DNA of 64,000 bases from positions 1-64,000 of the forward strand of contig CANOHT010000012.1 of NCBI GenBank assembly GCA_947565865.1, written 5' to 3'. Shown here piece after piece: positions 51,333 through 60,206 of the stretch (position 1 is the stretch's first letter; each line of letters starts with the position of its first letter). A model generated the notes under the pieces. The model saw only the letters and a program-made list of their open reading frames with translations. It searched no databases and was not told where the DNA came from. The translations under genes and the position numbers were made by a program. Origin of the DNA: an uncultured Clostridia bacterium (lineage in GTDB: Bacteria > Bacillota > Clostridia > Christensenellales > Aristaeellaceae).

Positions 51333-53144
51333 TTATTCAGCCTTGGGCGCGGCGGCCTTCTTGGCTCGGGGCTTCTTGGCGGGGGCTTCGCCGTCGGCGG
51401 GTTCCGCCTTGGGCGCGGCGGTCTTCTTGGTTCGGGACTTCTTGGCGGGGGCCTCGCCATCGGCGGGTTCCGCCTTGGGGGCTGCGGTCTTCCTGGCTCG
51501 GGGCTTCTTGGCGGGGGCTTCGCCATCGGCGGGTTCCGCCTTGGGGGCTGCGGTCTTCCTGGTTCGGGGCTTCTTGACGGGGGCAGGCTCCGCCAGGGGT
51601 TCCGCGGAAGGAATCTCAGCCGTGGGGATTTCCGCCATAGGCTCAGCCGCCGGGGCAGTTTCCGGAACCGCGGACGGAGCTTCCTCGACGGGTGCGGGCG
51701 CGCGGTCGTTGCCCACCAGGGCGCGGTACAGCTCGGTATACTTGGCCGCGGAATTCGTCCAGCTGTAATCGCCCGTCATGCCGCGCTTCATCAGCCGGCT
51801 CCACACGGCTTTATCCTGATGGTAGAAACGAATGGCGCGGTTGATGGTGTTGAGCATATCGTGGGCGTTGTAGTTGAAGAAGGAGAAGCCGTTGCCGTCG
51901 CCGGTATACTCGTTGTAGGAAAGCACGGTGTCGCGCAGGCCGCCGGTCTCCCGGACGATGGGCACGGCGCCGTAGCGCAGGGAAATCAGCTGGCTCAGGC
52001 CGCAGGGCTCGAACTGGCTGGGCATCAGGAACATATCCGCGCCGGCGTAGATTTGATGGGCCAGCGCGTGATCCATGGCGAAGCGGGCGGCCACCTTGCC
52101 GGGGTACGCGCCCTCCGCCCAGGAGAAGAGGTTGACATAGCGGCTTTCGCCCATGCCCAGCACCACCAGCTGAACGTTCTGATTCAGCAGATCGCCAATG
52201 ACGTAGTCCACCAGGTCGAGGCCCTTCTGGCTGGAAAGACGGCCCACCATGGCGATGATCGGGATGTCGGGATTGACCTCCAGCCCCAGGGACTCCTGGA
52301 GAGCCTGCTTGCAGACGGCCTTGCCGGAGAGATCATCGGCGGAGTAGGGCGCGGCGATGCGCACATCGTGGGCAGGGTCATAGTCCACCATGTCGATGCC
52401 GTTCAGGACGCCGAACAGATCAGCCTTGCGGGCGCGAAGGAGGCCGTCCAGCCGCTCGCCGTAGTACGCGGTCTGGATTTCCTCGGAATAGCTGGGGCTC
52501 ACAGTGGTGATAACGTCGCTGTATACCAGGCCTGCCTTGAGGAAATTGGCGCAGCCGAAGCATTCCAGCTTGTCGCCGGTCCACAGCCCGTCGCCCAGGC
52601 CCAGCACATCCTGCACCTCGCGGATGCCGAAGACGCCCTGGTACTGAAGGTTGTGGATGGTGAAAACGGTTTTGACATTCGTGAAGAAGGGGAGGTGCGC
52701 GTATTGGATTTTCAGGAGGGCAGGCACCATGCCGCTCTGCCAGTCATGGGCGTGGATCACGTCGGGCTGGAAGTCCAGCATGGGGAGGGCGTTGAGCACG
52801 CCGCGGCAGAAGAAGCCGAAGCGCTCGTATTCATCGCCGCCCAGGCCGTAAATGTAGGGGCGGCCGAAATAATACTTGTTATCCATGAAGTACCAGGTGA
52901 CGCCGTCCCGTTCCAGCTTTTCGATGCCGCAGTACTGGCGGCGCCAACCCAATTCCACCTCGAAGTCCAGCACATGGGTCATCTGATCCACATACTCCCG
53001 CGGAACAGCGCCGTAAAGGGGCAGAATCACCCGAACGTCGTGGCCCTGGCCCGCGAGCACCGGAGCCAGCGCGCCTACCACATCCGCCAGGCCGCCTGTT
53101 TTGATAAAGGGAACACATTCGCTGGCCGTGAACAAAATCTTCAT
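51333..53144 (-). CDS. glgA: glycogen synthase with C-terminal basic repeat tail
   Basis: 603 residues. The GT5 core (about 1-479) has K15 in FIKTGGLADVVGAL for ADP-glucose, HAHDWQSG, TIHNLQYQG, MVGRLSSQKGLD and MPSQFEPCGLSQL. It extends alpha-1,4-glucan from ADP-glucose. After the core comes a Pro/Ala/Glu linker (about 480-523). Then 3.6 copies of a 22-residue unit (KKPRxRKTAAPKAEPADGEAPA-like) end the protein. Normal bacterial GlgA stops near 480, so this tail of about 125 residues is an addition. Start 53144 is set by GGGAGGG 7 bases upstream. Confidence 0.93.
   Translation of the reverse strand: MKILFTASECVPFIKTGGLADVVGALAPVLAGQGHDVRVILPLYGAVPREYVDQMTHVLDFEVELGWRRQYCGIEKLERDGVTWYFMDNKYYFGRPYIYGLGGDEYERFGFFCRGVLNALPMLDFQPDVIHAHDWQSGMVPALLKIQYAHLPFFTNVKTVFTIHNLQYQGVFGIREVQDVLGLGDGLWTGDKLECFGCANFLKAGLVYSDVITTVSPSYSEEIQTAYYGERLDGLLRARKADLFGVLNGIDMVDYDPAHDVRIAAPYSADDLSGKAVCKQALQESLGLEVNPDIPIIAMVGRLSSQKGLDLVDYVIGDLLNQNVQLVVLGMGESRYVNLFSWAEGAYPGKVAARFAMDHALAHQIYAGADMFLMPSQFEPCGLSQLISLRYGAVPIVRETGGLRDTVLSYNEYTGDGNGFSFFNYNAHDMLNTINRAIRFYHQDKAVWSRLMKRGMTGDYSWTNSAAKYTELYRALVGNDRAPAPVEEAPSAVPETAPAAEPMAEIPTAEIPSAEPLAEPAPVKKPRTRKTAAPKAEPADGEAPAKKPRARKTAAPKAEPADGEAPAKKSRTKKTAAPKAEPADGEAPAKKPRAKKAAAPKAE
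51336..51575 (-). repeat. 66-bp tandem repeats in the 3' end of glgA
   Basis: Three full and one partial 66-bp units encode the Lys/Ala/Pro-rich tail of GlgA. Units are highly similar at DNA level, differing mainly at a few Arg/Lys and Pro/Ser codons. Confidence 0.9.
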
Positions 53145-53281
53145 GAAAAGTCCCTCCCTGAAAATTATGTGGTGAAGGAATGCCCGCAGCGCAGTCGCCA
53201 AACCGCCTGTCAGTCACCGAACTGCTGGCCAGCCACGCAAGGCAGCTGACTAACTCGCTGTCGGCAGACTGTAATCGTATC

Positions 53282-53405
53282 GACCGGGCAGCATCGCCGC
53301 AAGAAGAAAGCCGGTCGGGCGGGGAGTCTTCCGTAGCAAGATGAAATCTTGCGGAGGAAAACATTCCGCAGCATCCCTCGTCCAAGTGGCTCCGCCACTT
53401 GGACG
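53282..53405. repeat. string of short palindromes in the glgD-glgA gap
   Basis: The 329-base gap 53145-53473 has no gene. It carries serial hairpins: GACCGG/CCGGTC (53282 and 53311), GCAAGAT-GAA-ATCTTGC (53336-53352), TGCGGA/TCCGCA (53350 and 53365), and a 12-bp stem CGTCCAAGTGGC/GCCACTTGGACG (53379-53390 with 53394-53405). The last shares the AAGTGGC core with hairpins at 4655 and 39686. They may stabilise or attenuate the mRNA between glgD and glgA. Confidence 0.65.
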
Positions 53406-53473
53406 ATGCCGTAGGCAACAAGATACGCCGCGCTGACAGTGTATCCGCTGGTCTGCGCGGCGTATTCATTCTA

Positions 53474-54589
53474 TCAGATTACCACGTTTTTGGCAATCAC
53501 AATCGGATACGCGGACGGGCCGATCAGCTTCGCGTTGCGCTTGATGATGACCTGCTTATCCAGAATACAGTTCTCGATATAAGCGCCGGAGTGGATGTGG
53601 CCGTCCTGCATGACGATACAGTTTTTGATGTGGCTGCCGGGGGCGACGCGCACACCGCGGGCCAGGATGGAATTTTCCACCGTGCCCTCGATCACGCAGC
53701 CGTCCGCCACCAGGGAGTTGACCACGTTGGCGTCGCTGCCGTAGCGGCTGGGCATCTCGTCACGCACCTTGGTATAGACGGGATGGCTGAACAGGGCGCT
53801 GCGGTGCTGGCTGTCCAGCATGTCCATATTGAAGCGGTAGAAGCTCTGTACGGAATCAATTCGCCAGCAGGGGCCGGTGTATTCGTAGGCGTTGATGCGG
53901 GTTCCGCCGTCCTGCACCAGATGGAGCAGCACATCCCGGCTGATGGTGTGGTAGCCGTGAGCTACCCCCTTGTCCACCAGGGTGCGCAGCAGCTCTCGCT
54001 TGAGCACCAGCACGTCCATGAAGGAGTTGGGCAGGGTGGGATGGGTAGGCTCCACCTCCAGGTCGGTGACCCGGCCCTGATCGTCCACGGCGATGTAGGT
54101 GCCGAATTCGTCCCGAAGCATGGTGGGATCCTTGGTGTACATCAGGGTGATTTCCGCGCCGGAGTTCACATGGAAGCGGGCGAGCGCGTCGATGTCGGCA
54201 TTGTAGATGATGTTGGAGTTGGACAGCACCACATATTCCTGCTTGGAGCGGCTGAGGAAGTCCGTGTTGGAGCGCAGAGCGTCCAGGCTGCCGGTATAAA
54301 CGCCCACGTTTTCCCTGGTGAGGAAGGGCGGCAGCACACGCAGGCCGTTGTTCTTGCCGTGCAGATCCCACTCCTTGCCGGAGCCCAGATGATCCATCAG
54401 GCTGTGGTAGTTTTTCTGCATGATGATGCCCACGTTCTTCAGCCCGCCGTTGACCATGGAGGAAAGCAGGAAGTCGATTACGCGGTAGCGGCCGGCCACC
54501 GGCAGCGCGGCAATGGCGCGGAACATGGTCAGTTCGCGGAGGCGGGCATCGCTTTCTCCCGTATAGATGATACCCATAACATCTTTCAT
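53474..54589 (-). CDS. glgD: glucose-1-phosphate adenylyltransferase regulatory-type subunit GlgD
   Basis: 371 residues. A nucleotidyltransferase fold paralogous to GlgC: ELTMFRAIAALPVAGRYRVIDF, KNNGLRVLPPF, and left-handed beta-helix repeats at the end (GCVIEGTVENSILARGVRV). The N-terminal glycine-rich loop of GlgC is replaced by IIYTGESDARL, as in Firmicutes GlgD, which partners GlgC and boosts its activity. GAAAGGA is 9 bases before the ATG at 54589. Confidence 0.94.
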   Translation of the reverse strand: MKDVMGIIYTGESDARLRELTMFRAIAALPVAGRYRVIDFLLSSMVNGGLKNVGIIMQKNYHSLMDHLGSGKEWDLHGKNNGLRVLPPFLTRENVGVYTGSLDALRSNTDFLSRSKQEYVVLSNSNIIYNADIDALARFHVNSGAEITLMYTKDPTMLRDEFGTYIAVDDQGRVTDLEVEPTHPTLPNSFMDVLVLKRELLRTLVDKGVAHGYHTISRDVLLHLVQDGGTRINAYEYTGPCWRIDSVQSFYRFNMDMLDSQHRSALFSHPVYTKVRDEMPSRYGSDANVVNSLVADGCVIEGTVENSILARGVRVAPGSHIKNCIVMQDGHIHSGAYIENCILDKQVIIKRNAKLIGPSAYPIVIAKNVVI

Positions 54590-54635
54590 CGTATTCAATC
54601 CTTTCCCGTGCAATGGAATCTTGCGCTCAGACCGT

Positions 54636-55820
54636 TCACAGTGCGGTGGTTTCGTCAACCTGCTGTCCGGCGGCAACCGTTACGCCGGCGGCCAGGGTGA
54701 CGTTGGGGCCCACGACGGCGATGTTGCCGCTGTCCTCGCCCACGATGCTGCCCGCGCCGATCACGGCGTTCTCAGCGATGATGGCGCGGCGAACCATGGC
54801 TCCGCGGCGGACGATGGCGCCGGGCATGATGACGGCGTCCTGCACGTTCGCGCCTTCCTCCACCGTCACGCCGGCGGACAGCACGGAATGGCTTACCTTG
54901 CCATCAATGTGGCAGCCCTCGGTAATCAGACTGTCGCGTACATCAGCGCCCTTGGCGATGTAGTGGGGGGCCATGCCGGCGTTCTTGGCGTAGATGCGCC
55001 ACTTTTTGTCGTGCAGGTCGATGGGCATGGGGTTGGAAAGAAGATCCATGTTCGCTTCCCACAGGGATTCGATGGTGCCCACATCCTTCCAGTAGCCCTC
55101 GAAGCTGTAGGCCACCATCACCTGCTTGTCGCTGAGCATGGAGGGGATGATGTTTTTGCCGAAGTCGTTGTCGGAGTGCTCGTCAGCCTCGTCGGCGGTC
55201 AGGTAGGCGCGCAGCTTATCCCAGGTGAAGATGTAGATGCCCATGGACGCCTTGTTGGACTTGGGCTGCTTGGGCTTCTCCTCAAATTCAATAATGTTGT
55301 CCTCGGCATCGGTGTTCATGATGCCGAAGCGGCTGGCCTCCTCCCAGGGCACCGGGCGGACGGCGATGGTGGCGTCCGCGCCCTTGTGGATATGGTAGTT
55401 CAGCATGGCGTTGTAGTCCATTTTATAAATATGGTCGCCGGAGAGCACCAGCACATAATCCGGACGGTACTGCTCAATGAAGGCCATGTTCTGGTAGATG
55501 GCGTTGGCGGTGCCGCTGTACCAGTCGCCGGTCTTGCCGGTCTGGTAAGGGGGCAGCACGAACACGCCGCCGTTGGAAAGGTCCAGATCCCAGGGCGCGC
55601 CGGAGCCGATGTAGGAGTTCAGCTCCAGGGGCATGTACTGGGTCAGCACGCCCACGGTATCAATACCGCTGTTGGTGCAGTTGGACAGCGGGAAGTCGAT
55701 GATGCGATACTTGCCGCCAAAGGGAACGGCGGGCTTCGCGACCTTCTTGGTCAGAACGCCCAGACGGCTGCCCTGTCCACCGGCCAGCAGCATGGCAACA
55801 CAGGTCTTCTTTCTCAGCAT
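54636..55820 (-). CDS. glgC: glucose-1-phosphate adenylyltransferase GlgC
   Basis: 394 residues. It makes ADP-glucose, the committed step of glycogen synthesis. The catalytic loop LLAGGQGSRLGVLTKKVAKP, YRIIDFPLSNC, VLVLSGDHIYKMDY, FEEKPKQPKS and GYWKDVGTIESLWEANMDL are all present, with a C-terminal beta-helix. ATG 55820 is preferred: GAAGGAG lies 10 bases upstream. A GTG three codons earlier is possible. Located between glgB and glgD. Confidence 0.96.
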   Translation of the reverse strand: MLRKKTCVAMLLAGGQGSRLGVLTKKVAKPAVPFGGKYRIIDFPLSNCTNSGIDTVGVLTQYMPLELNSYIGSGAPWDLDLSNGGVFVLPPYQTGKTGDWYSGTANAIYQNMAFIEQYRPDYVLVLSGDHIYKMDYNAMLNYHIHKGADATIAVRPVPWEEASRFGIMNTDAEDNIIEFEEKPKQPKSNKASMGIYIFTWDKLRAYLTADEADEHSDNDFGKNIIPSMLSDKQVMVAYSFEGYWKDVGTIESLWEANMDLLSNPMPIDLHDKKWRIYAKNAGMAPHYIAKGADVRDSLITEGCHIDGKVSHSVLSAGVTVEEGANVQDAVIMPGAIVRRGAMVRRAIIAENAVIGAGSIVGEDSGNIAVVGPNVTLAAGVTVAAGQQVDETTAL

Positions 55821-55930
55821 GGGGAACACGCTCCTTCAATTGTATCCTTTCGATAGAAACCGGGGTGCGCGCCGGGCCGTAGGGCCATAGGCGCTTATCG
55901 CAAGGGCCGTGAGGGCCGAATTGCCAGGGG

Positions 55931-58057
55931 TCAGGGCTGTATCTCCGGGGGGTGTGCCTTGGGGCGGGGCCCGCGCTTGGGGGCCGCGGCGGGACGGCCC
56001 TTGGTGGCCTCCTCGGCCAGCTGCTCAAGCCCCTTGGGGGCGACGGCGCTGTGGCCGTCACGGCTGATGCCGGCCGCCCGTTTCCGCGGCTTGGGCGGGA
56101 TGATTTTATCGTAGTGATAGTACACGGTGGATAGGGGCGGCACGCAGATCTCCGCGAAGAAGCCGAACTCGCCTGTCACGCCCTCCTGCGCGATGTTGGG
56201 CAGGGCGTTATGCTGGTCGCTGCCGCCGAATTCCGCCCGGTCGGTGTTGAAAAACTCCGTCAGCTGGCCGCCGTAGGGGAGACCGACGCGGTAATGCTCC
56301 CTGAACACCGGCGTCCAGTTGGTGACGCACACAACGGTATGGCCCTTGCGGTCGGTGCGCATGAAGGACGTGATGCTGTTGTCGGAGTCATTGGCGTTGC
56401 TCCATTGAAAGCCATCCCAGCTGTCATCGATCTGGTACAGGGCGGGGGTATCCCGGTAGATGGCGTTGAGGCGGCGGACGCACTGCTGCAGCTGGGGATG
56501 GTTTTCGTACAGGAGCAGGAACCAGTCCAGCTGATCGTCATACTTCCACTCAATGAAGTGGCCGAACTCGCCGCCCATAAAGAGCAGCTTCTTCCCCGGA
56601 TGGGCCATGGTATAGCCGTACAGGGCCCGCAGCCCCGCAAATTTCCGCCACAGGTCGCCGGGCTGCTTGTCCAGCATGGAGCGCTTGCCGTGCACCACCT
56701 CGTCGTGGGAGAAGGGGAGGATATAGTTTTCCGAGAAGGCGTACATCAGCGAGAAGGTCAGCTTGTTGTGGTGATACTTGCGGTAGATGGGGTCCTTCTC
56801 CACATAGGACAGCATGTCGTTCATCCAGCCCATGTTCCATTTGAAGCCAAAGCCCAGTCCGCCCATGTAGGCGGGTTTGGTGACCATGGGGAAGGCGGAG
56901 GACTCCTCGGCAACCATCATCACGCCGGGAAAGTCGGCGTACACCGTGGCGTTGAGACGGCGAAGGAAGTCAATGGCGTCCAGGTTTTCCCGGCCGCCGT
57001 AGGGATTGGGTAGCCATTGGCCGGATTCCCGGCAGAAGTCGTAGTACAGCATGGAGGATACGGCGTCCACCCGGATGCCGTCGGCATGATACCACTCCAG
57101 CCAGAAGCAGGCGTTGGACAGCAGGAAGCTGCGCACCTCGCCCCGGCCAAAGTCGAACATGTGGGTGCCCCACTGCTGCATATCGCCCCGGCGGGGATCG
57201 GGATGCTCATAGCAGGCGGTGCCGTCGAAGCGGCGCAGGCAGAAGCTGTCCCGGGGGAAGTGGGCGGGCACCCAGTCCAGAATGACGCCGATACCGGCCT
57301 GATGGCAGCGGTCGATCAGCCGCATCAGTCCGTGGGGCTTGCCAAAGCGGGCGGTGGCGGCATAGTAGCCGGAAACCTGGTAGCCCCAGGACATGTCCAG
57401 GGGATGCTCCATCACCGGGAGCAGCTCGATGTGGGTGTAGCCCATGTCCGTCACATAAGGAATCAGCTCGTCCGCGATCTCCTCATAGGTCATCATGGAG
57501 CCGTCCTCACGGCGCTTCCAGGAGCCCAGATGCAATTCGTAAATGTTGATGGGACTATGGTAGGGATCCCACTTGGCCCGCTTGGTCATCCAGCGCTTGT
57601 CCTTCCAGGCATAGCCCTCCAGGTCGCATAAAAAGGAGGCGGTGCCGGGGCGGTTCTGCATCGCGAAGCCGTAGGGATCGGCTTTTTCCACGATCTGATC
57701 GTCCGCGCCGTGGATCACATATTTATAGGCCAGGATCATTTCCTCGGCGTTGGGATATTGGTAGCGCTCCGGGTCGGAGGCCACGTCGAAGGTGGCGGCG
57801 GGAAGGCGAAGCTCCCAGGTGCCGTCATACTGCTTTTGCATGGGATGGGCAAACTTGTCCCAGCGGCAGAATTCGCCCGTGAGATAGACTTGCTTGGCGT
57901 TGGGGGCCCACACGGCAAAATGCCACAGGGCTTGGCCGTCCTGCTCTACTGGATGTGCGCCCAGCATCTCATAAGCACGGCGGTTGGCACCCTGGTGGAA
58001 AGCTTCGCGCACCTCGGCCGTGGGCGCTGTATAACGCATCGTCACACCCGCTTTCAT
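55931..58057 (-). CDS. glgB: 1,4-alpha-glucan branching enzyme GlgB
   Basis: 708 residues. N-terminal CBM48 (HFAVWAPNAKQVYLTGEF), then the GH13 barrel: DWVPAHF, the nucleophile Asp in GIRVDAVSSMLYYDF, the acid/base Glu in VMMVAEESS, and FSHDEVVHGK. It transfers chain ends to create alpha-1,6 branches. The last 55 residues after the barrel are basic and proline-rich (PPKPRKRAAG...KRGPRPKAHPP). The start is uncertain: ATG 58057 is used, 58039 is possible, and neither has a good ribosome binding site. First gene of glgB-glgC-glgD-glgA. Confidence 0.93.
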   Translation of the reverse strand: MKAGVTMRYTAPTAEVREAFHQGANRRAYEMLGAHPVEQDGQALWHFAVWAPNAKQVYLTGEFCRWDKFAHPMQKQYDGTWELRLPAATFDVASDPERYQYPNAEEMILAYKYVIHGADDQIVEKADPYGFAMQNRPGTASFLCDLEGYAWKDKRWMTKRAKWDPYHSPINIYELHLGSWKRREDGSMMTYEEIADELIPYVTDMGYTHIELLPVMEHPLDMSWGYQVSGYYAATARFGKPHGLMRLIDRCHQAGIGVILDWVPAHFPRDSFCLRRFDGTACYEHPDPRRGDMQQWGTHMFDFGRGEVRSFLLSNACFWLEWYHADGIRVDAVSSMLYYDFCRESGQWLPNPYGGRENLDAIDFLRRLNATVYADFPGVMMVAEESSAFPMVTKPAYMGGLGFGFKWNMGWMNDMLSYVEKDPIYRKYHHNKLTFSLMYAFSENYILPFSHDEVVHGKRSMLDKQPGDLWRKFAGLRALYGYTMAHPGKKLLFMGGEFGHFIEWKYDDQLDWFLLLYENHPQLQQCVRRLNAIYRDTPALYQIDDSWDGFQWSNANDSDNSITSFMRTDRKGHTVVCVTNWTPVFREHYRVGLPYGGQLTEFFNTDRAEFGGSDQHNALPNIAQEGVTGEFGFFAEICVPPLSTVYYHYDKIIPPKPRKRAAGISRDGHSAVAPKGLEQLAEEATKGRPAAAPKRGPRPKAHPPEIQP

Positions 58058-58112
58058 GTACAGCCTGTCAGGCTGTGATATGGGAAAAATTACGCTCATG
58101 TATTACATCCCT

Positions 58113-58142
58113 ATTGTATACGCTTTCATGGGGTCTCGTCAA
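58113..58142 (-). promoter_or_regulatory. sigma-A promoter of the glycogen operon
   Basis: On the minus strand TTGACG, 18-base spacer, TACAAT. The leader to the glgB start contains the palindrome CAGCCTG-A-CAGGCTG next to the start codon. Confidence 0.65.
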
Positions 58143-58326
58143 GCGGTAAACGGAATTTTGTCAAAATTTTTTCAAATTCAGACCAATAAGACCACTTTTG
58201 ATGGCGAATTTGGTCAGTTGTGCCAGAAAAATTCCTGCAGGCGCTTTGGCATAAAAGCGGCCCGCGCCCGCATAGGCTGGCAGCAAAACCCATCTGCCCA
58301 AAGGAAGAAGGAGAGGGTGATGATCC

Positions 58327-59442
58327 ATGAATTACCGATCTGCGCCATCTGTGCGTGCCTGCGCCATCCTGCTGCTGCTGGCCTGCCTATGGACGCTGTG
58401 CGGCGCGCCCATTGACGCGGCCCAGTGGCAGAGCATTCCGATGAATCTGCGCCGTCTGACCCGTCAGGTGCCCGGACGGATGCGGCAGATTTTCCTGCTG
58501 TGGCACGGGGGGACGCTTCTTTCCGAGGCCAAGGCGGAGACCCGGCTGGTGGAGCTGACCTTGCAGGTGTGGGACAGCGAGGCGCAGGCCGTTCGCAGCC
58601 TGCCGCTGGAGGACTATGTGGCTGGGGTTGTGGCCTGCGAGATGCCTGCGCGCTATCATCTGGAGGCGCTGAAGTGCCAGGCGGTGGCCGCCCGCACCCG
58701 GGCCATCGCGTCTTGCAGGCGGCTGGGGGGCAACGGCTGCGCCACCCACCGCGAATGCGATGTCTGCACGGACGCCTCCTGCTGCCAGGGCTATCTGGGG
58801 CTCGCGGCCCGAAAGGCCCGCTGGTCCGGGGAGAGCGACGCCATGGAGTCCCGCGTCTGGTCCGCCGTCAGGGCCACGGCAGGGCAGATCCTGACGTATG
58901 AAGGGTTGCCCATTCAGGTGCTGTATCATGCCTGCTCCGGCGGACGGACGGAGGACGCGGCGGCAGTCTTCGCCCAGGCTGCGCCTTATCTGACCAGCGT
59001 GGAAAGCCCCGGGGAGGAAAGCTCCTCCGCCTACGCGGGTGAAACCGTTTATTCCCGGGCGGAGGCCGCGGAAATGCTGGAAGCGGCTTTCCCCGGCTGT
59101 GGGGTGACGGCGGAAGGCCTGCCCGGGCAGCTGCGCCTTCAGGCCAGCACGGCGTCAGGGCGGGTAGCTTCCATTCTTGTTGGAACGGAAACGGTCACAG
59201 GCCGGGCCTTCCGTGAGGCGCTGTCTCTGCGCAGCGCCAGCTTCACCTGGGACGCGGATGATGAAAGCATCACCTTCCACACCCGGGGCTATGGCCACGG
59301 CGTCGGGATGAGTCAGGTGGGCGCCCAGGCCATGGCGGCTTCCGGGGCTGCCTACGGCACGATCCTGACCCACTATTACCAGGGGGTGCGCCTGTCGCTG
59401 CTGCCTGAACTGCATGAGGATGCCGCTTCCGGGTCACAATGA
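58327..59442 (+). CDS. spoIID: stage II sporulation protein D
   Basis: 371 residues, mother-cell lytic transglycosylase needed for engulfment of the forespore. It has an N-terminal membrane helix (about 9-29) and the SpoIID domain with LEDYVAGVVACEMPA (catalytic E105), LKCQAVAARTRAI, VLYHACSGGRTE and the C-terminal ITFHTRGYGHGVGMSQVGAQAMA. Extra cysteines (THRECDVCTDASCCQG) sit where clostridial SpoIID proteins bind zinc. AAGGAG is 13 bases before the ATG. The spoIIQ-like gene follows directly. Confidence 0.95.
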   Translation: MNYRSAPSVRACAILLLLACLWTLCGAPIDAAQWQSIPMNLRRLTRQVPGRMRQIFLLWHGGTLLSEAKAETRLVELTLQVWDSEAQAVRSLPLEDYVAGVVACEMPARYHLEALKCQAVAARTRAIASCRRLGGNGCATHRECDVCTDASCCQGYLGLAARKARWSGESDAMESRVWSAVRATAGQILTYEGLPIQVLYHACSGGRTEDAAAVFAQAAPYLTSVESPGEESSSAYAGETVYSRAEAAEMLEAAFPGCGVTAEGLPGQLRLQASTASGRVASILVGTETVTGRAFREALSLRSASFTWDADDESITFHTRGYGHGVGMSQVGAQAMAASGAAYGTILTHYYQGVRLSLLPELHEDAASGSQ

Positions 59443-59462
59443 CCTGTGGGAGGTGTTCCAAG

Positions 59463-60119
59463 GTGGGAATTGGTCAGCGTTTGCGTCAGCTGAGCCGGTG
59501 GTATCAGCGTTTTGTGGAGCGGCAGGGCTTTGCCATTGTCATGACGGCGTGCATCGGGGTCATTGTGCTCACGGCGGTGTGGTCGGGCAGGCATGAGGAG
59601 ACCCTGCCCATGCCGACGCCTCCGGTGGATCAGGGCCAGGCGGCGGCGCAGCTGCAGCAGCAGCGCCTGGCGGAAGCCGCCACCCCCGCACCCGCGCCGT
59701 CCGCCGCGCCGGAAACATGGCGGTGCCCGCTGGAAACCTGCAAGGTGCTGCGTCCCTTCGACGTTGCCCGGATGAGTCAATCGGCGACGACGGGGCTTTG
59801 GCAGGTGCATGACGGCGTGGATTTGCAGGCGGAGCCTGGCGAGACCGTCTGCGCTATGGCGGACGGCACGGTGCTCGCCTGCGCGGCGGAGGGCGTCGCC
59901 GGGGCCAGCGTGACCGTGGAGCATGGCCGTGTGGTGGCGACCTACGCAGGCATGGCGCTGCTGGCGGGGCTGCGGCCGGGCGACCCGGTGGAGGCCGGTC
60001 AGACCCTGGGCTTCGCGGGGGATGGCATGGTGGAGGAGGCGGAGCTCGGAACACACCTGCACCTGAGCGTGACCCGGGACGGTCAGTCGGTAGACCCCAT
60101 GCTGCTGCTGCGAGAATAA
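59463..60119 (+). CDS. spoIIQ: SpoIIQ-like LytM/M23 peptidase-domain protein
   Basis: 218 residues. One N-terminal membrane helix (about 22-41), an Ala/Gln/Pro linker and a LytM domain. The metal motifs are present: HDGVD (H-x3-D) and HLH in GTHLHLSV, so unlike B. subtilis SpoIIQ the domain may be catalytically competent. With SpoIID it belongs to the engulfment machinery; SpoIIQ forms the forespore side of the SpoIIQ-IIIAH channel. GTG 59463 is chosen for GGGAGG 9 bases upstream; ATG 59439, overlapping the spoIID stop, has no site. Confidence 0.88.
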   Translation: MGIGQRLRQLSRWYQRFVERQGFAIVMTACIGVIVLTAVWSGRHEETLPMPTPPVDQGQAAAQLQQQRLAEAATPAPAPSAAPETWRCPLETCKVLRPFDVARMSQSATTGLWQVHDGVDLQAEPGETVCAMADGTVLACAAEGVAGASVTVEHGRVVATYAGMALLAGLRPGDPVEAGQTLGFAGDGMVEEAELGTHLHLSVTRDGQSVDPMLLLRE

Positions 60120-60138
60120 AAAAAATCTCCCCCAGGGC

Positions 60139-60166
60139 TTGCATTTTGGGCTGATTGGCATATAAT
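60139..60166 (+). promoter_or_regulatory. sigma-A promoter of glmS
   Basis: TTGCAT, 16-base spacer, perfect TATAAT, 40 bases before the glmS start. The leader is too short for a glmS ribozyme. Confidence 0.75.
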
Positions 60167-60183
60167 ACGTTATGAAACGTATT
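60164..60183. promoter_or_regulatory. palindromic operator overlapping the glmS -10
   Basis: AATACGTT-ATGA-AACGTATT: a perfect 8-bp inverted repeat with a 4-base centre that overlaps the -10 and the transcription start. Its position is ideal for a repressor. Confidence 0.6.
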
Positions 60184-60206
60184 AAAAAGCAAGCGGAGGA
60201 ACTGCC

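Noticed and set aside
60167..60206. A glmS ribozyme or riboswitch in front of glmS.
   Set aside because: Only 40 bases lie between the promoter and the start codon, too short for the ribozyme core.
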